A stretch of 6,322 nt of DNA. Source: Acidobacteriota bacterium (lineage in GTDB: Bacteria; Acidobacteriota; Terriglobia; Terriglobales; Acidobacteriaceae). Under the pieces are notes generated by a model. It searched no databases. It saw only the letters and a list, made by a program, of their open reading frames with translations, and was not told the origin of the DNA. Made by a program: the position numbers and the translations under genes. The DNA lies in assembly GCA_021781255.1 (NCBI GenBank), contig JAJXXG010001083.1, forward strand, positions 1 through 6,322. The letters are read 5' to 3'. Every line of letters begins with the position of its first letter. Positions within the stretch are counted from its first letter, which is position 1. Below, one piece after another: positions 1 through 5,137 of the stretch.

Positions 1-1
1 T

Positions 2-787
2 GGCGAAGAGAGCGAAGTGGATCAGATGCCGGTGGAAGAGTCCGGCGACATGATTCTGCTGTTTGCCGCCATTGCCCAGGCCGAGCACGATACGAGCTTT
101 GCGCGGCGGCACTGGCCGCTGGTGACGCGGTGGGCGGAGTACCTGCTGGACAAGGGATTCGACCCCGCGAACCAGTTGTGCACGGATGACTTTGCCGGGC
201 ATCTGGCGCACAACACCAACCTCTCCATCAAGGCGATTGAGGCGCTTGCCGCATATGCGCAACTGGCGCGAAAGCTCGGCGACGAGGCCGCGGCGACGCG
301 CTACCAGGCGGCGGCGCAGTCCATGGCCGCCAAGTGGGTGAGCATGGCAAACGATGGCGACCACTACCGGCTGGCTTTTGACAAGGCGGGCACGTGGAGC
401 CAGAAGTACAACCTGGTGTGGGACCAGATTCTGGGGCTGCACATGTTTCCGCAGCAGGTGGCGCAGCGCGAGGTGGCCTTCTACCTGCGTCACATCAACC
501 CGTACGGACTGCCGCTGGACAATCGCGCCACGTATACCAAGCTGGACTGGACCATCTGGTCCGCGACCCTGGCCAGCAATCCGGCGGATTTCCAGTCGCT
601 TGTGCATCCGGCGTTTGTGTTTCTGGGCAAGACGCCGGATCGCGTACCGATGACCGACTGGTATGACACGATCACCGCGCGCGAGGTGGGCTTTCAGGCG
701 CGCTCGGTGGTGGGCGGAGTCTACATCCGCATGCTGGCGGACACCGCGCTGTGGCAGAAGTGGTCGAGCCGCAACCAGGGCAAGTAG
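2..787 (+). CDS. Glutaminase A-like (DUF4965 / GtaA six-hairpin domain) protein, 3' part only
   Basis: The reading frame is open to the left edge, so the gene begins outside the window; 261 residues are visible from base 2 before the TAG stop. The family (fungal glutaminase A, GtaA, and its bacterial DUF4965/DUF5127/DUF1793 relatives) consists of large secreted proteins of about 650-850 residues; this piece is the C-terminal all-helical six-hairpin domain. Recognisable family signatures are VDQMPVEESGDM near the left edge, TDDFAGHLAHNTN (visible residues about 61-73), YNLVWDQILGL, LDNRATYTKLDWTIW (about 172-186), PMTDWYDT and GFQARSVVGG close to the C terminus. It ends normally, with no sign of truncation at the 3' end. 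Bacterial members are commonly annotated as glutaminase, but the substrate is rarely proven; an uncharacterised exported hydrolase acting on amide or glycan substrates is also possible. The GTG at 17 is internal to the conserved domain and is not the start. Family assignment is confident; the enzymatic role is not. Confidence 0.9.
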   Translation, partial: GEESEVDQMPVEESGDMILLFAAIAQAEHDTSFARRHWPLVTRWAEYLLDKGFDPANQLCTDDFAGHLAHNTNLSIKAIEALAAYAQLARKLGDEAAATRYQAAAQSMAAKWVSMANDGDHYRLAFDKAGTWSQKYNLVWDQILGLHMFPQQVAQREVAFYLRHINPYGLPLDNRATYTKLDWTIWSATLASNPADFQSLVHPAFVFLGKTPDRVPMTDWYDTITAREVGFQARSVVGGVYIRMLADTALWQKWSSRNQGK

Positions 788-806
788 TCCGGTACTGAGA
801 GGGAAA

Positions 807-838
807 GCAGCGGCCTGCACGGCTATGCAGGTCGTTGC
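807..838 (+). terminator. Long-stem hairpin 3' of the DUF4965 gene, probable terminator
   Basis: Twenty bases after the TAG stop, bases 807-819 pair with 826-838 around a 6-nt loop (CGGCTA). The stem is 13 bp without bulges, including two G-U pairs if read as + strand RNA; its inner core CCTGCA/TGCAGG is perfect. No run of T follows, so it is not a textbook intrinsic terminator, but the position and stability suit transcript termination or 3'-end protection. Confidence 0.55.
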
Positions 839-868
839 CGCCGCATGCGCGGGGCGTTGCATGCGGCG
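839..868. repeat. Perfect 10-bp inverted repeat abutting the preceding hairpin
   Basis: CGCCGCATGC (839-848) and GCATGCGGCG (859-868) are exact reverse complements separated by a 10-nt loop. The element begins at the base immediately after the 807-838 hairpin ends, giving two tandem hairpins over 62 bp. A further short palindrome, GCGCAGTGCGC, lies at 866-876 and overlaps its right arm. It could be a second terminator stem, a REP-like intergenic element, or an operator for the gene at 942. Nothing in the window repeats it. Confidence 0.5.
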
Positions 869-941
869 CAGTGCGCGGTGTTGTATGCTCCAAAGTATCC
901 GGCGGCGCAATGCGGTTGTGCGGCAGCGATGAGGGGATGCA

Positions 942-1922
942 ATGAAGCAGGGGCAGTGCGGAGGGCAGCATCCGGTGTGGGGACGCGCATGGGTCCTGCT
1001 GGCACTGCTTGTCTTCTGCCCTGGGTGCCGGCACAGGCAGCCCCCCACGGTCATGGTCATCACGCCCACCGGAGGCATGGAGTACTGGGAGAACTTTGAT
1101 CATGCCGTGCGGGCCAACGCCGAGGCCGCGGGAATCCGCACCGAGCTGGCCGCGCCACAGTCCGTGACGGATTACACCGAGCAGGCGCAGATGGTGGAGA
1201 ACGCGATTGCGCGCCACGTGCAGGGCATCATTGTCTGCCCCGCGCACCAGCTTGTGCTGGCGTCCGTGCTGCAGGATGCGGTGCGGGCGAATATCCCGGT
1301 GGTGATTGTAGGCAGCCCCATCGCGCTCTCGACCAAGGACCCCGCTGCCTTCATCGGCCTGGACGAGGAAGAGATAGGCCGGCTGGCCGCTCGTCGCTTT
1401 GTGGCCCTGCTGGGCGGCAAGGGCGAAGTGGGCGTGGTGGGCGTGAGCCCCACGGTGGAAGAGAGCTCGCTGATTGAGAAGGCCTTTGCCGATGAGATTG
1501 CCCGCTCTCCGCGGGTGAAGCTGGTGGGCGTGAAGTATGGCCTGTCTGACTGGGCGCGGGCGCACCAGGCGGTGCTGGACCTGCTGACGGAGCATCCGAA
1601 TATCAAGGGCATCTTTACCACGGACGAGTTCTCCACGCATGCCGCTTCGTATGCTTTCGATCCGCACACGCATAAGCGGCCGCTGCTGATCGGCGTCTCT
1701 GACGAGAGGAATGAGCTGCAGGGCTTGCGTAGCGGCCGTATCGATGCGCTGATTATCAGTGATCCTCATGAGCTGGGCACGCGTGCCATGCAGGCCATGC
1801 GCGCCGCGCTTGCGGGCAAGGATGCGCGCAGCTACTCCACGCAACTGCCGGTGGCCATCATCGATCGCGACAGCATGGATGCAAACCCTACGGTGGCGAC
1901 GCTGTTGCGGCGAACGAGGTAA
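942..1922 (+). CDS. Periplasmic substrate-binding protein, type 1 (sugar-binding family), orphan
   Basis: The 326-residue product resembles ribose/galactose-type periplasmic binding proteins (Peripla_BP_1/4 fold, also the ligand domain of LacI regulators). After a hydrophobic export segment (about residues 16-27) the mature part opens with a beta strand, TVMVITPTGGMEYW, and continues with typical alternating segments: QGIIVCPAHQ (about 94-103), IPVVIVGSPI (118-127), the FIGLDEEEIGRLAA block (about 137-150), GEVGVVGVSP, NIKGIFTTDEF (220-230) and PLLIGVSDE (247-255). FTTDEF fills the position of the family's 'iftaND' strand. Length is normal. Cys29 follows CPG and may be a lipidated cysteine, but the lipobox is weak because position -3 is Cys instead of Leu/Val, so a soluble periplasmic form remains possible. 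There is no helix-turn-helix, so it is not a LacI repressor. The start is supported by GAGGGG at 931-936, five bases upstream. No ABC permease or ATPase gene is visible nearby, so its role may be ligand sensing or it may serve a distant transporter. Confidence 0.87.
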   Translation: MKQGQCGGQHPVWGRAWVLLALLVFCPGCRHRQPPTVMVITPTGGMEYWENFDHAVRANAEAAGIRTELAAPQSVTDYTEQAQMVENAIARHVQGIIVCPAHQLVLASVLQDAVRANIPVVIVGSPIALSTKDPAAFIGLDEEEIGRLAARRFVALLGGKGEVGVVGVSPTVEESSLIEKAFADEIARSPRVKLVGVKYGLSDWARAHQAVLDLLTEHPNIKGIFTTDEFSTHAASYAFDPHTHKRPLLIGVSDERNELQGLRSGRIDALIISDPHELGTRAMQAMRAALAGKDARSYSTQLPVAIIDRDSMDANPTVATLLRRTR

Positions 1923-1947
1923 TCCGCCACGGCAGGTGCGTAGGGGC

Positions 1948-2601
1948 TTAGTTGGAACTGACCTGGACATTGCGCCAGGAGGCCTGCGCATAGAAGGACC
2001 GCAGCCCCGCCACGCCCTGCGTGAGGCACTGCTTGTCGTTGTACTTGAGACGCGCGGCAGGGCCGCCGTTCACCGGGCTGAGCGCAAACGCGATCTCGCA
2101 GCCATGGGCGGAGAGATCGAGGTGATACCACGAGCCCACAGAGAGCGGAGTGACCAGATGCGCGGTTGCCAGTTCGCGCCAGTCATAGGATGCGCGGCCG
2201 AGCAGGATGACCTGATAGTCGGGGCGCACGCCTGCGTAGTATCCCTCGTAGGAGTCCACGCCCGGCTCGGGATCGGTGGTGCGAATGACCAGGCCGGCAT
2301 CGCCGTAGTGCGTCTCAGGAAAGAGCAGATCGAAGCGGATATCCGCGCTGATGTGATAGTCGGTGCCCAGCGAGTGAGGAGCGATGAGCATGTCTCCGCG
2401 GCCGTAGTTGGAGTTGGAGAAGATGCCGCCGTGCTCGTTCCATCGCCCGCTGATCTGCTGCCAGCCCTGCAGGCTGGCGTAGGGGCCGCTGGGCTGGGTG
2501 CGGGTTCGTATGCGATAGGCGATCGATGCCCCGGCCGTGAGCGCCAGGGCAACAGCGATGACCGCAAGCCATCTGCGTTTGTATCTGCGGAAGAATTCCA
2601 T
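1948..2601 (-). CDS. Membrane-anchored protein with LamG/concanavalin-like (DUF1080-type) beta-sandwich domain
   Basis: With the start at 2601 the product is 217 residues. It has a basic cytoplasmic tip (MEFFRRYKRRW), one transmembrane helix (about 11-29), a short linker, then an extracytoplasmic beta-rich domain of about 170 residues. The domain shows the pattern of 3-keto-disaccharide hydrolase / family-16-like jelly rolls: GRWNEHGGIFSNS (53-65), RGDMLIA, DYHISADIRF, GDAGLVIRTTDPEPGVDSYEG with YYAGV following, GSWYHLDL and the closing AVGLRS-like GVAGLRSFYAQASWRNV. Two cysteines (168 and 192) sit at either side of the last strands and could form a disulfide. Such folds bind or process carbohydrates; no catalytic residues can be assigned here. 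An in-frame ATG at 2652 would add 17 residues, but they overlap the divergent kinase gene and precede the natural basic/hydrophobic signal-anchor, so 2601 is preferred. Neither start has a clear Shine-Dalgarno. The gene converges on the binding-protein gene with 25 bp between stops and diverges from the kinase, suggesting co-regulation with the latter. Confidence 0.8.
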   Translation of the reverse strand: MEFFRRYKRRWLAVIAVALALTAGASIAYRIRTRTQPSGPYASLQGWQQISGRWNEHGGIFSNSNYGRGDMLIAPHSLGTDYHISADIRFDLLFPETHYGDAGLVIRTTDPEPGVDSYEGYYAGVRPDYQVILLGRASYDWRELATAHLVTPLSVGSWYHLDLSAHGCEIAFALSPVNGGPAARLKYNDKQCLTQGVAGLRSFYAQASWRNVQVSSN

Positions 2602-2632
2602 TGCAGGCGAGTAGAGTATATCTAGGTTTGCA
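2602..2632. promoter_or_regulatory. Short divergent intergenic region with AT-rich, near-symmetric core
   Basis: Only 31 bp separate the preferred start of the minus-strand gene (2601) from the TTG start of the kinase (2633). Around GTATATC (2616-2622) the sequence is AT-rich, unlike its surroundings, and reads as a -10-like hexamer on both strands: TATACT on the minus strand (2620 to 2615) and TATATC on the plus strand (2617-2622). No convincing -35 was found for either. If used, both transcripts would have leaders of only a few bases, which matches the absence of good ribosome-binding sites. This is inference from sequence pattern only. Confidence 0.3.
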
Positions 2633-4081
2633 TTGCGTAATCCATTCGTCATTCGCGCGGTGTGTAAGTCCGGCTATCTGGGCAGCGTTTTTTGTGCATG
2701 CGCTCTGGTTGCATTGCTCCTGGTGCCTGCGGCGCGAATGGCCGGTGCACAGGAGTCGAGCGAGCCGCATCTGCAGTCGATTGAGTCTGCCATTCAGGCG
2801 GCCAGTTTTTCCGCGAGCCCGGTGCCGGTGGTAGTGCGCGGCATTGTCACGCTGAATCAGCATCGCATTGTGATTGAGGATCGCACCGGGGCCGTCGAGG
2901 TGCAGTCGCCCAGAACGGAGCAGATTGCGCTGGGAGACGAGGTGGAGGTGACCGGCCGCATGACGATTGCGCCGGAGCCGCAGGTGCAGGAGGGGCAGAT
3001 GCGGCGGTTGTGGGGAGGCTCCATGCCGCTGCCGCTCTCCATTACGCCCGACCAGGCAGCCGACGGCGAGAACGAACTGTTTCTGGTGCAGACAGTTGCC
3101 GAGCTGGTGGACTTTACACCGGCGGGGCTTACGGGCGTGCGCCTGAACCTGCGCGGAGGACATCAGAATTTTTCCGCAGTGCTGCCCAGTGACAACGTGG
3201 ATGGCGAGCTGCCGGTACGGTCGATGCAGCCGGGTGCAACGCTGCGGCTTACGGGCATCCTGATGATTAACCATGGCGTGGAGGCGCACGGCGCGGAGGC
3301 GGACCACGGCGATGCCTTTACGCTGCAGTTGCGGACGCTGGAAGACATTGAGGTGATAGAGCCGCCCTCGTGGTGGACGCGGGCGCACATTCTGATGCTG
3401 GCCGGCGCTGCCACGATTCTGATTCTCATCGGCATCAACAGCTATTACCGCATCAAGCACGCGCGCTATCGAGCGGTGGCGGAAGAGCGCGCCAGCATTG
3501 CGCGCGACATTCACGATACGCTGGCGCAGGGATACGCGGGCATTACGCTGCAACTGGAAGCAGCCCAGCAGATGATTCAACGGGATGCCGAGCGGGCCGG
3601 AGAGCTGCTGAGCGAGGCTCTGCAAATGGTGCGGCACAGCCGCGATGAATCCCATGTCTCGATTGATATTTTGCGCTCGCTCTCGCGCAACGACCGGTTG
3701 GACGTGCTGATTGCGCGCTGCATTCAACAGCTCCGGTCCGCGTCAGAGTCCACCATGGAGCAGCATGTGCTGGGCGAGCCCGCGGTCTTCTCCTACAACA
3801 CGGTGAACAACCTGTTCCGCATTGTGCAGGAAGCGCTGGTGAACGCCGTCAACCATGCCCATGCGCAAAAGATTGTGGTTCGCGTGGTGTATCGCAAGGG
3901 AGAAGTGATGGTGGAGGTAAACGATGATGGAAGAGGCTTTGACCCGGCCCAGGTGCTTGGTCCGCAGGAAGGCCACTACGGCCTGATCGGGATGCGCGAG
4001 CGCTGCGCTGCCATCAATGCGGAACTTGAATTACGATCGACATCGGAGGGAACCACGGTTCGCGTGAGGGCCGCAGCATGA
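2633..4081 (+). CDS. NarL-family sensor histidine kinase with extracytoplasmic tandem OB-fold-like region
   Basis: The 482-residue inner-membrane kinase autophosphorylates on histidine and should hand the phosphate to the regulator encoded directly after it. Order of parts: signal peptide (1-39, cleavage likely after AGA before QESSEP); extracytoplasmic region 40-247 with two OB-fold-like stretches, one with VVVRGIVTL, HRIVIEDRTGAVEV and LGDEVEVTGRM (66-110), the second about 150-242 with MQPGATLRLTGIL; a WW-containing pre-membrane motif and TM helix (about 251-271); a HisKA_3 dimerisation domain with ARDIHDTLAQG, phosphoacceptor His294; and a HATPase_c domain with N-box FRIVQEALVNAVNHA (Asn404), G1 box DDGRGF (431-436) and G2 box YGLIGMRER. 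All key residues are present. The sensor region resembles that of other acidobacterial kinases; its ligand is unknown. The start is a TTG with a weak upstream TCTAGG; an in-frame GTG at 2660 would shorten the signal peptide and is the alternative. The stop overlaps the next start (ATGA), indicating translational coupling. Confidence 0.92.
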   Translation: MRNPFVIRAVCKSGYLGSVFCACALVALLLVPAARMAGAQESSEPHLQSIESAIQAASFSASPVPVVVRGIVTLNQHRIVIEDRTGAVEVQSPRTEQIALGDEVEVTGRMTIAPEPQVQEGQMRRLWGGSMPLPLSITPDQAADGENELFLVQTVAELVDFTPAGLTGVRLNLRGGHQNFSAVLPSDNVDGELPVRSMQPGATLRLTGILMINHGVEAHGAEADHGDAFTLQLRTLEDIEVIEPPSWWTRAHILMLAGAATILILIGINSYYRIKHARYRAVAEERASIARDIHDTLAQGYAGITLQLEAAQQMIQRDAERAGELLSEALQMVRHSRDESHVSIDILRSLSRNDRLDVLIARCIQQLRSASESTMEQHVLGEPAVFSYNTVNNLFRIVQEALVNAVNHAHAQKIVVRVVYRKGEVMVEVNDDGRGFDPAQVLGPQEGHYGLIGMRERCAAINAELELRSTSEGTTVRVRAAA

Positions 4082-4767
4082 CAAAGGAAAGAAATACCGC
4101 TCCCGCGCGGCAGCGGCACACGGATGGCCACGCAACGGAGCGCTCCATCCGGATTCTGGTGGCGGACGATCATCTTGTGTATCGCATCGGCATCCGCAAC
4201 CTGCTTGGATCCGAGCACGGTTTTGAGGTGGTAGGCGAAGCCTCAGACGGAGCGCAGGCCATTGAGCTGTTCCGGGGGCTCAGGCCCGATGTGGTGCTGC
4301 TGGATCTGCGCATGCCGCAGAAGGGCGGCATCGAGGTGGTTCGCGCCATTCGCAAAGAGGCCGCCGATGCCCGCATCCTGATCGTGACCAGCTACCAGAC
4401 CGAGGAAGAGATCTTTCAGGTTTTGAACGCCGGCGCGCTGGGCTACATCCTGAAGGACACCGGGCGCGAGATGCTGATCAAGGCAATCCGCGCCGTCCAT
4501 GCGGGCAAGGGCTGGATCTCGCCCAGCATTCAGCGCCAGTTTGCGGATCGCGTGCTTCGCCAGCCGTTGACGGCGCGCGAGCTGGAGGTGCTGAAGCTGC
4601 TGGCCCGAGGCCTGACGAATCGCGAGATCGCCTCAGTGTATGGCATCTCGCCCAGCACGGTGAAGAACCAGGTGAGCAGCCTGCTGGCGAAGCTGGAAGT
4701 CTCTGACCGCACAGAGGCGGTGAGCTTCTGCCTGGCGCGCGGCATCGTGCAGCCGGAGGAGATGTAG
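4078..4767 (+). CDS. NarL/FixJ-family response regulator (REC + LuxR-type HTH)
   Basis: This 229-residue cytoplasmic transcription regulator is the cognate partner of the kinase whose stop codon it overlaps (ATGA at 4078-4081). A basic, probably disordered N-terminal extension of about 23 residues precedes the receiver domain (about 24-140). The receiver has the acidic pair Asp30/Asp31 in ILVADDH, the phosphoacceptor Asp76 in VVLLDLRMP, the switch Thr104 in IVTSYQ and the conserved Lys126 in YILKD. After a linker, the LuxR/GerE helix-turn-helix (about 163-225) shows LTARELEVLKLLARGLTNREIA followed by the recognition helix STVKNQVSSLLAKLEV. All phosphorelay residues are intact, so it should work as a phosphorylation-controlled DNA-binding protein. 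Its targets are not shown by the sequence; candidates are the divergent gene pair and the receptor gene downstream. The N-terminal extension is longer than usual; a start further in is possible (no in-frame ATG precedes the receiver core), but the coupling overlap favours 4078. Confidence 0.94.
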   Translation: MTKERNTAPARQRHTDGHATERSIRILVADDHLVYRIGIRNLLGSEHGFEVVGEASDGAQAIELFRGLRPDVVLLDLRMPQKGGIEVVRAIRKEAADARILIVTSYQTEEEIFQVLNAGALGYILKDTGREMLIKAIRAVHAGKGWISPSIQRQFADRVLRQPLTARELEVLKLLARGLTNREIASVYGISPSTVKNQVSSLLAKLEVSDRTEAVSFCLARGIVQPEEM

Positions 4768-4774
4768 CGCAGCC

Positions 4775-4795
4775 GCAGGCCCCCGGCCGTCCTGC
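4775..4795 (+). terminator. GC-rich stem downstream of response regulator, weak terminator candidate
   Basis: Seven bases after the regulator's TAG, GCAGG (4775-4779) can pair with CCTGC (4791-4795); alternatively GGCC (4778-4781) pairs with GGCC (4785-4788) around CCC. No T-run follows. It is the only structure placed to end the two-component operon, but the evidence is weak. Confidence 0.3.
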
Positions 4796-4902
4796 ACAAC
4801 ATGCATTTCGAATCACCGCACGGGAAGAATGCCGTCGCGGCGCGATGTCTTGCGCGCTTACGGGCGGGCATGCGGCGCGGCATGAAGTGATTGCGGCCCG
4901 CT

Positions 4903-4922
4903 GCCGAAGGGAATTTCCCGGC
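4903..4922. promoter_or_regulatory. GGGAATTTCCC palindrome, candidate regulator-binding site or small hairpin
   Basis: GGGAATTTCCC (4909-4919) is symmetric about its central base, and the flanks GCC (4903-4905) and GGC (4920-4922) also pair, with three unpaired bases on the left side. Dyad symmetry about 220 bp upstream of the receptor gene suits either a protein-binding operator or a small terminator-like hairpin. Assignment to the NarL-type regulator encoded upstream would be guesswork. Confidence 0.3.
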
Positions 4923-5025
4923 AATTGCGGAGTTGGCAGTAGACCATCGTTCGTGGGCATTGTCAATAGGCTTACCCGCTCAAGATTTTCTTTTCTCAGA
5001 TGAATAGCCTTTTCCGAGTTGGCGG

Positions 5026-5049
5026 CCTGCGTCCGTTTTGCGGCGCAGG
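5026..5049 (+). promoter_or_regulatory. Hairpin in the leader of the TonB-dependent receptor gene
   Basis: CCTGCGTC (5026-5033) pairs with GGCGCAGG (5042-5049), 8 bp with one G-U, around the 8-nt loop CGTTTTGC. It lies about 90 bases before the receptor start and downstream of the AT-rich presumed promoter zone, so it may be part of the 5' untranslated leader. It contains a CCTGC arm like the hairpin at 807-838, which may be coincidence. Confidence 0.35.
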
Positions 5050-5120
5050 TGTGTTTCCACGTACAGAGCGGGGCGGTCTTCTTGCAGTTCTGAGGAGCCA
5101 GCACCCTACAGGGCAATTCT

Positions 5121-5125
5121 GGAGG
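5121..5125 (+). promoter_or_regulatory. GGAGG Shine-Dalgarno with awkward spacing to the receptor start
   Basis: This is the best Shine-Dalgarno before the receptor. It is 12 bases from the in-frame ATG at 5138, longer than ideal, and only 2 bases from an out-of-frame ATG at 5128. A second in-frame ATG at 5150 has AGAAGG just 3 bases upstream. The first in-frame stop upstream is at 5129-5131, so no earlier start exists. Confidence 0.45.
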
Positions 5126-5137
5126 CAATGAAAGTCC

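Larger units (their letters stand above)
4768..5137. other. 370-bp intergenic region between response regulator and receptor gene
   Basis: No convincing gene is seen on either strand. The left half is GC-rich with several short inverted repeats, including TCGCGGCGCGA at 4835-4845, and two copies of ATTGCGG (4890-4896 and 4924-4930) flanking a GGGAATTTCCC palindrome. Base composition becomes AT/pyrimidine-rich at 4982-5013, with TTTTCTTTTCTC at 4986-4997, the most likely promoter zone for the receptor gene. TTGTCA at 4960-4965 resembles a -35 box, but no good -10 hexamer follows at 16-18 bp, so no promoter is called. The right end is the receptor's leader with a hairpin (5026-5049) and GGAGG (5121-5125). 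Confidence 0.6.

Noticed and set aside
942..1922. LacI-type transcription repressor instead of a binding protein
   Set aside because: The N terminus is a hydrophobic export signal followed directly by the first ligand-domain strand; no helix-turn-helix is present.
672..1991. Long open frame on the minus strand (439 codons) opposite the binding-protein gene
   Set aside because: Its translation is rich in His/Arg/Gln with no domain pattern, lies antisense to a well-recognised protein family, and runs across the hairpin region; it is a by-product of GC-rich third-position bias.
1759..2625. Plus-strand open frame of 288 codons opposite the beta-sandwich protein gene
   Set aside because: It overlaps the binding-protein gene out of frame and then lies antisense to the minus-strand gene, whose product has a coherent anchor plus jelly-roll pattern; the plus-strand translation has none.
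2315..3727. Long open frame on the minus strand (470 codons) opposite the histidine kinase
   Set aside because: It is antisense to the conserved kinase domains and spans two real genes and the divergent promoter; its composition is low-complexity Arg/His/Gln without recognisable motifs.
4960..4990. TTGTCA (4960-4965) as the -35 box of a receptor-gene promoter
   Set aside because: No hexamer resembling TATAAT occurs at 16-18 bp spacing; the best match has only about three of six bases, so a specific promoter was not called.
4478..5128. Minus-strand open frame covering the end of the regulator gene and the intergenic region
   Set aside because: Its translation is Pro/Ala/Arg/Ser/Cys-rich with no family motif, and half of it is antisense to the LuxR domain, so it is not supported as a gene.
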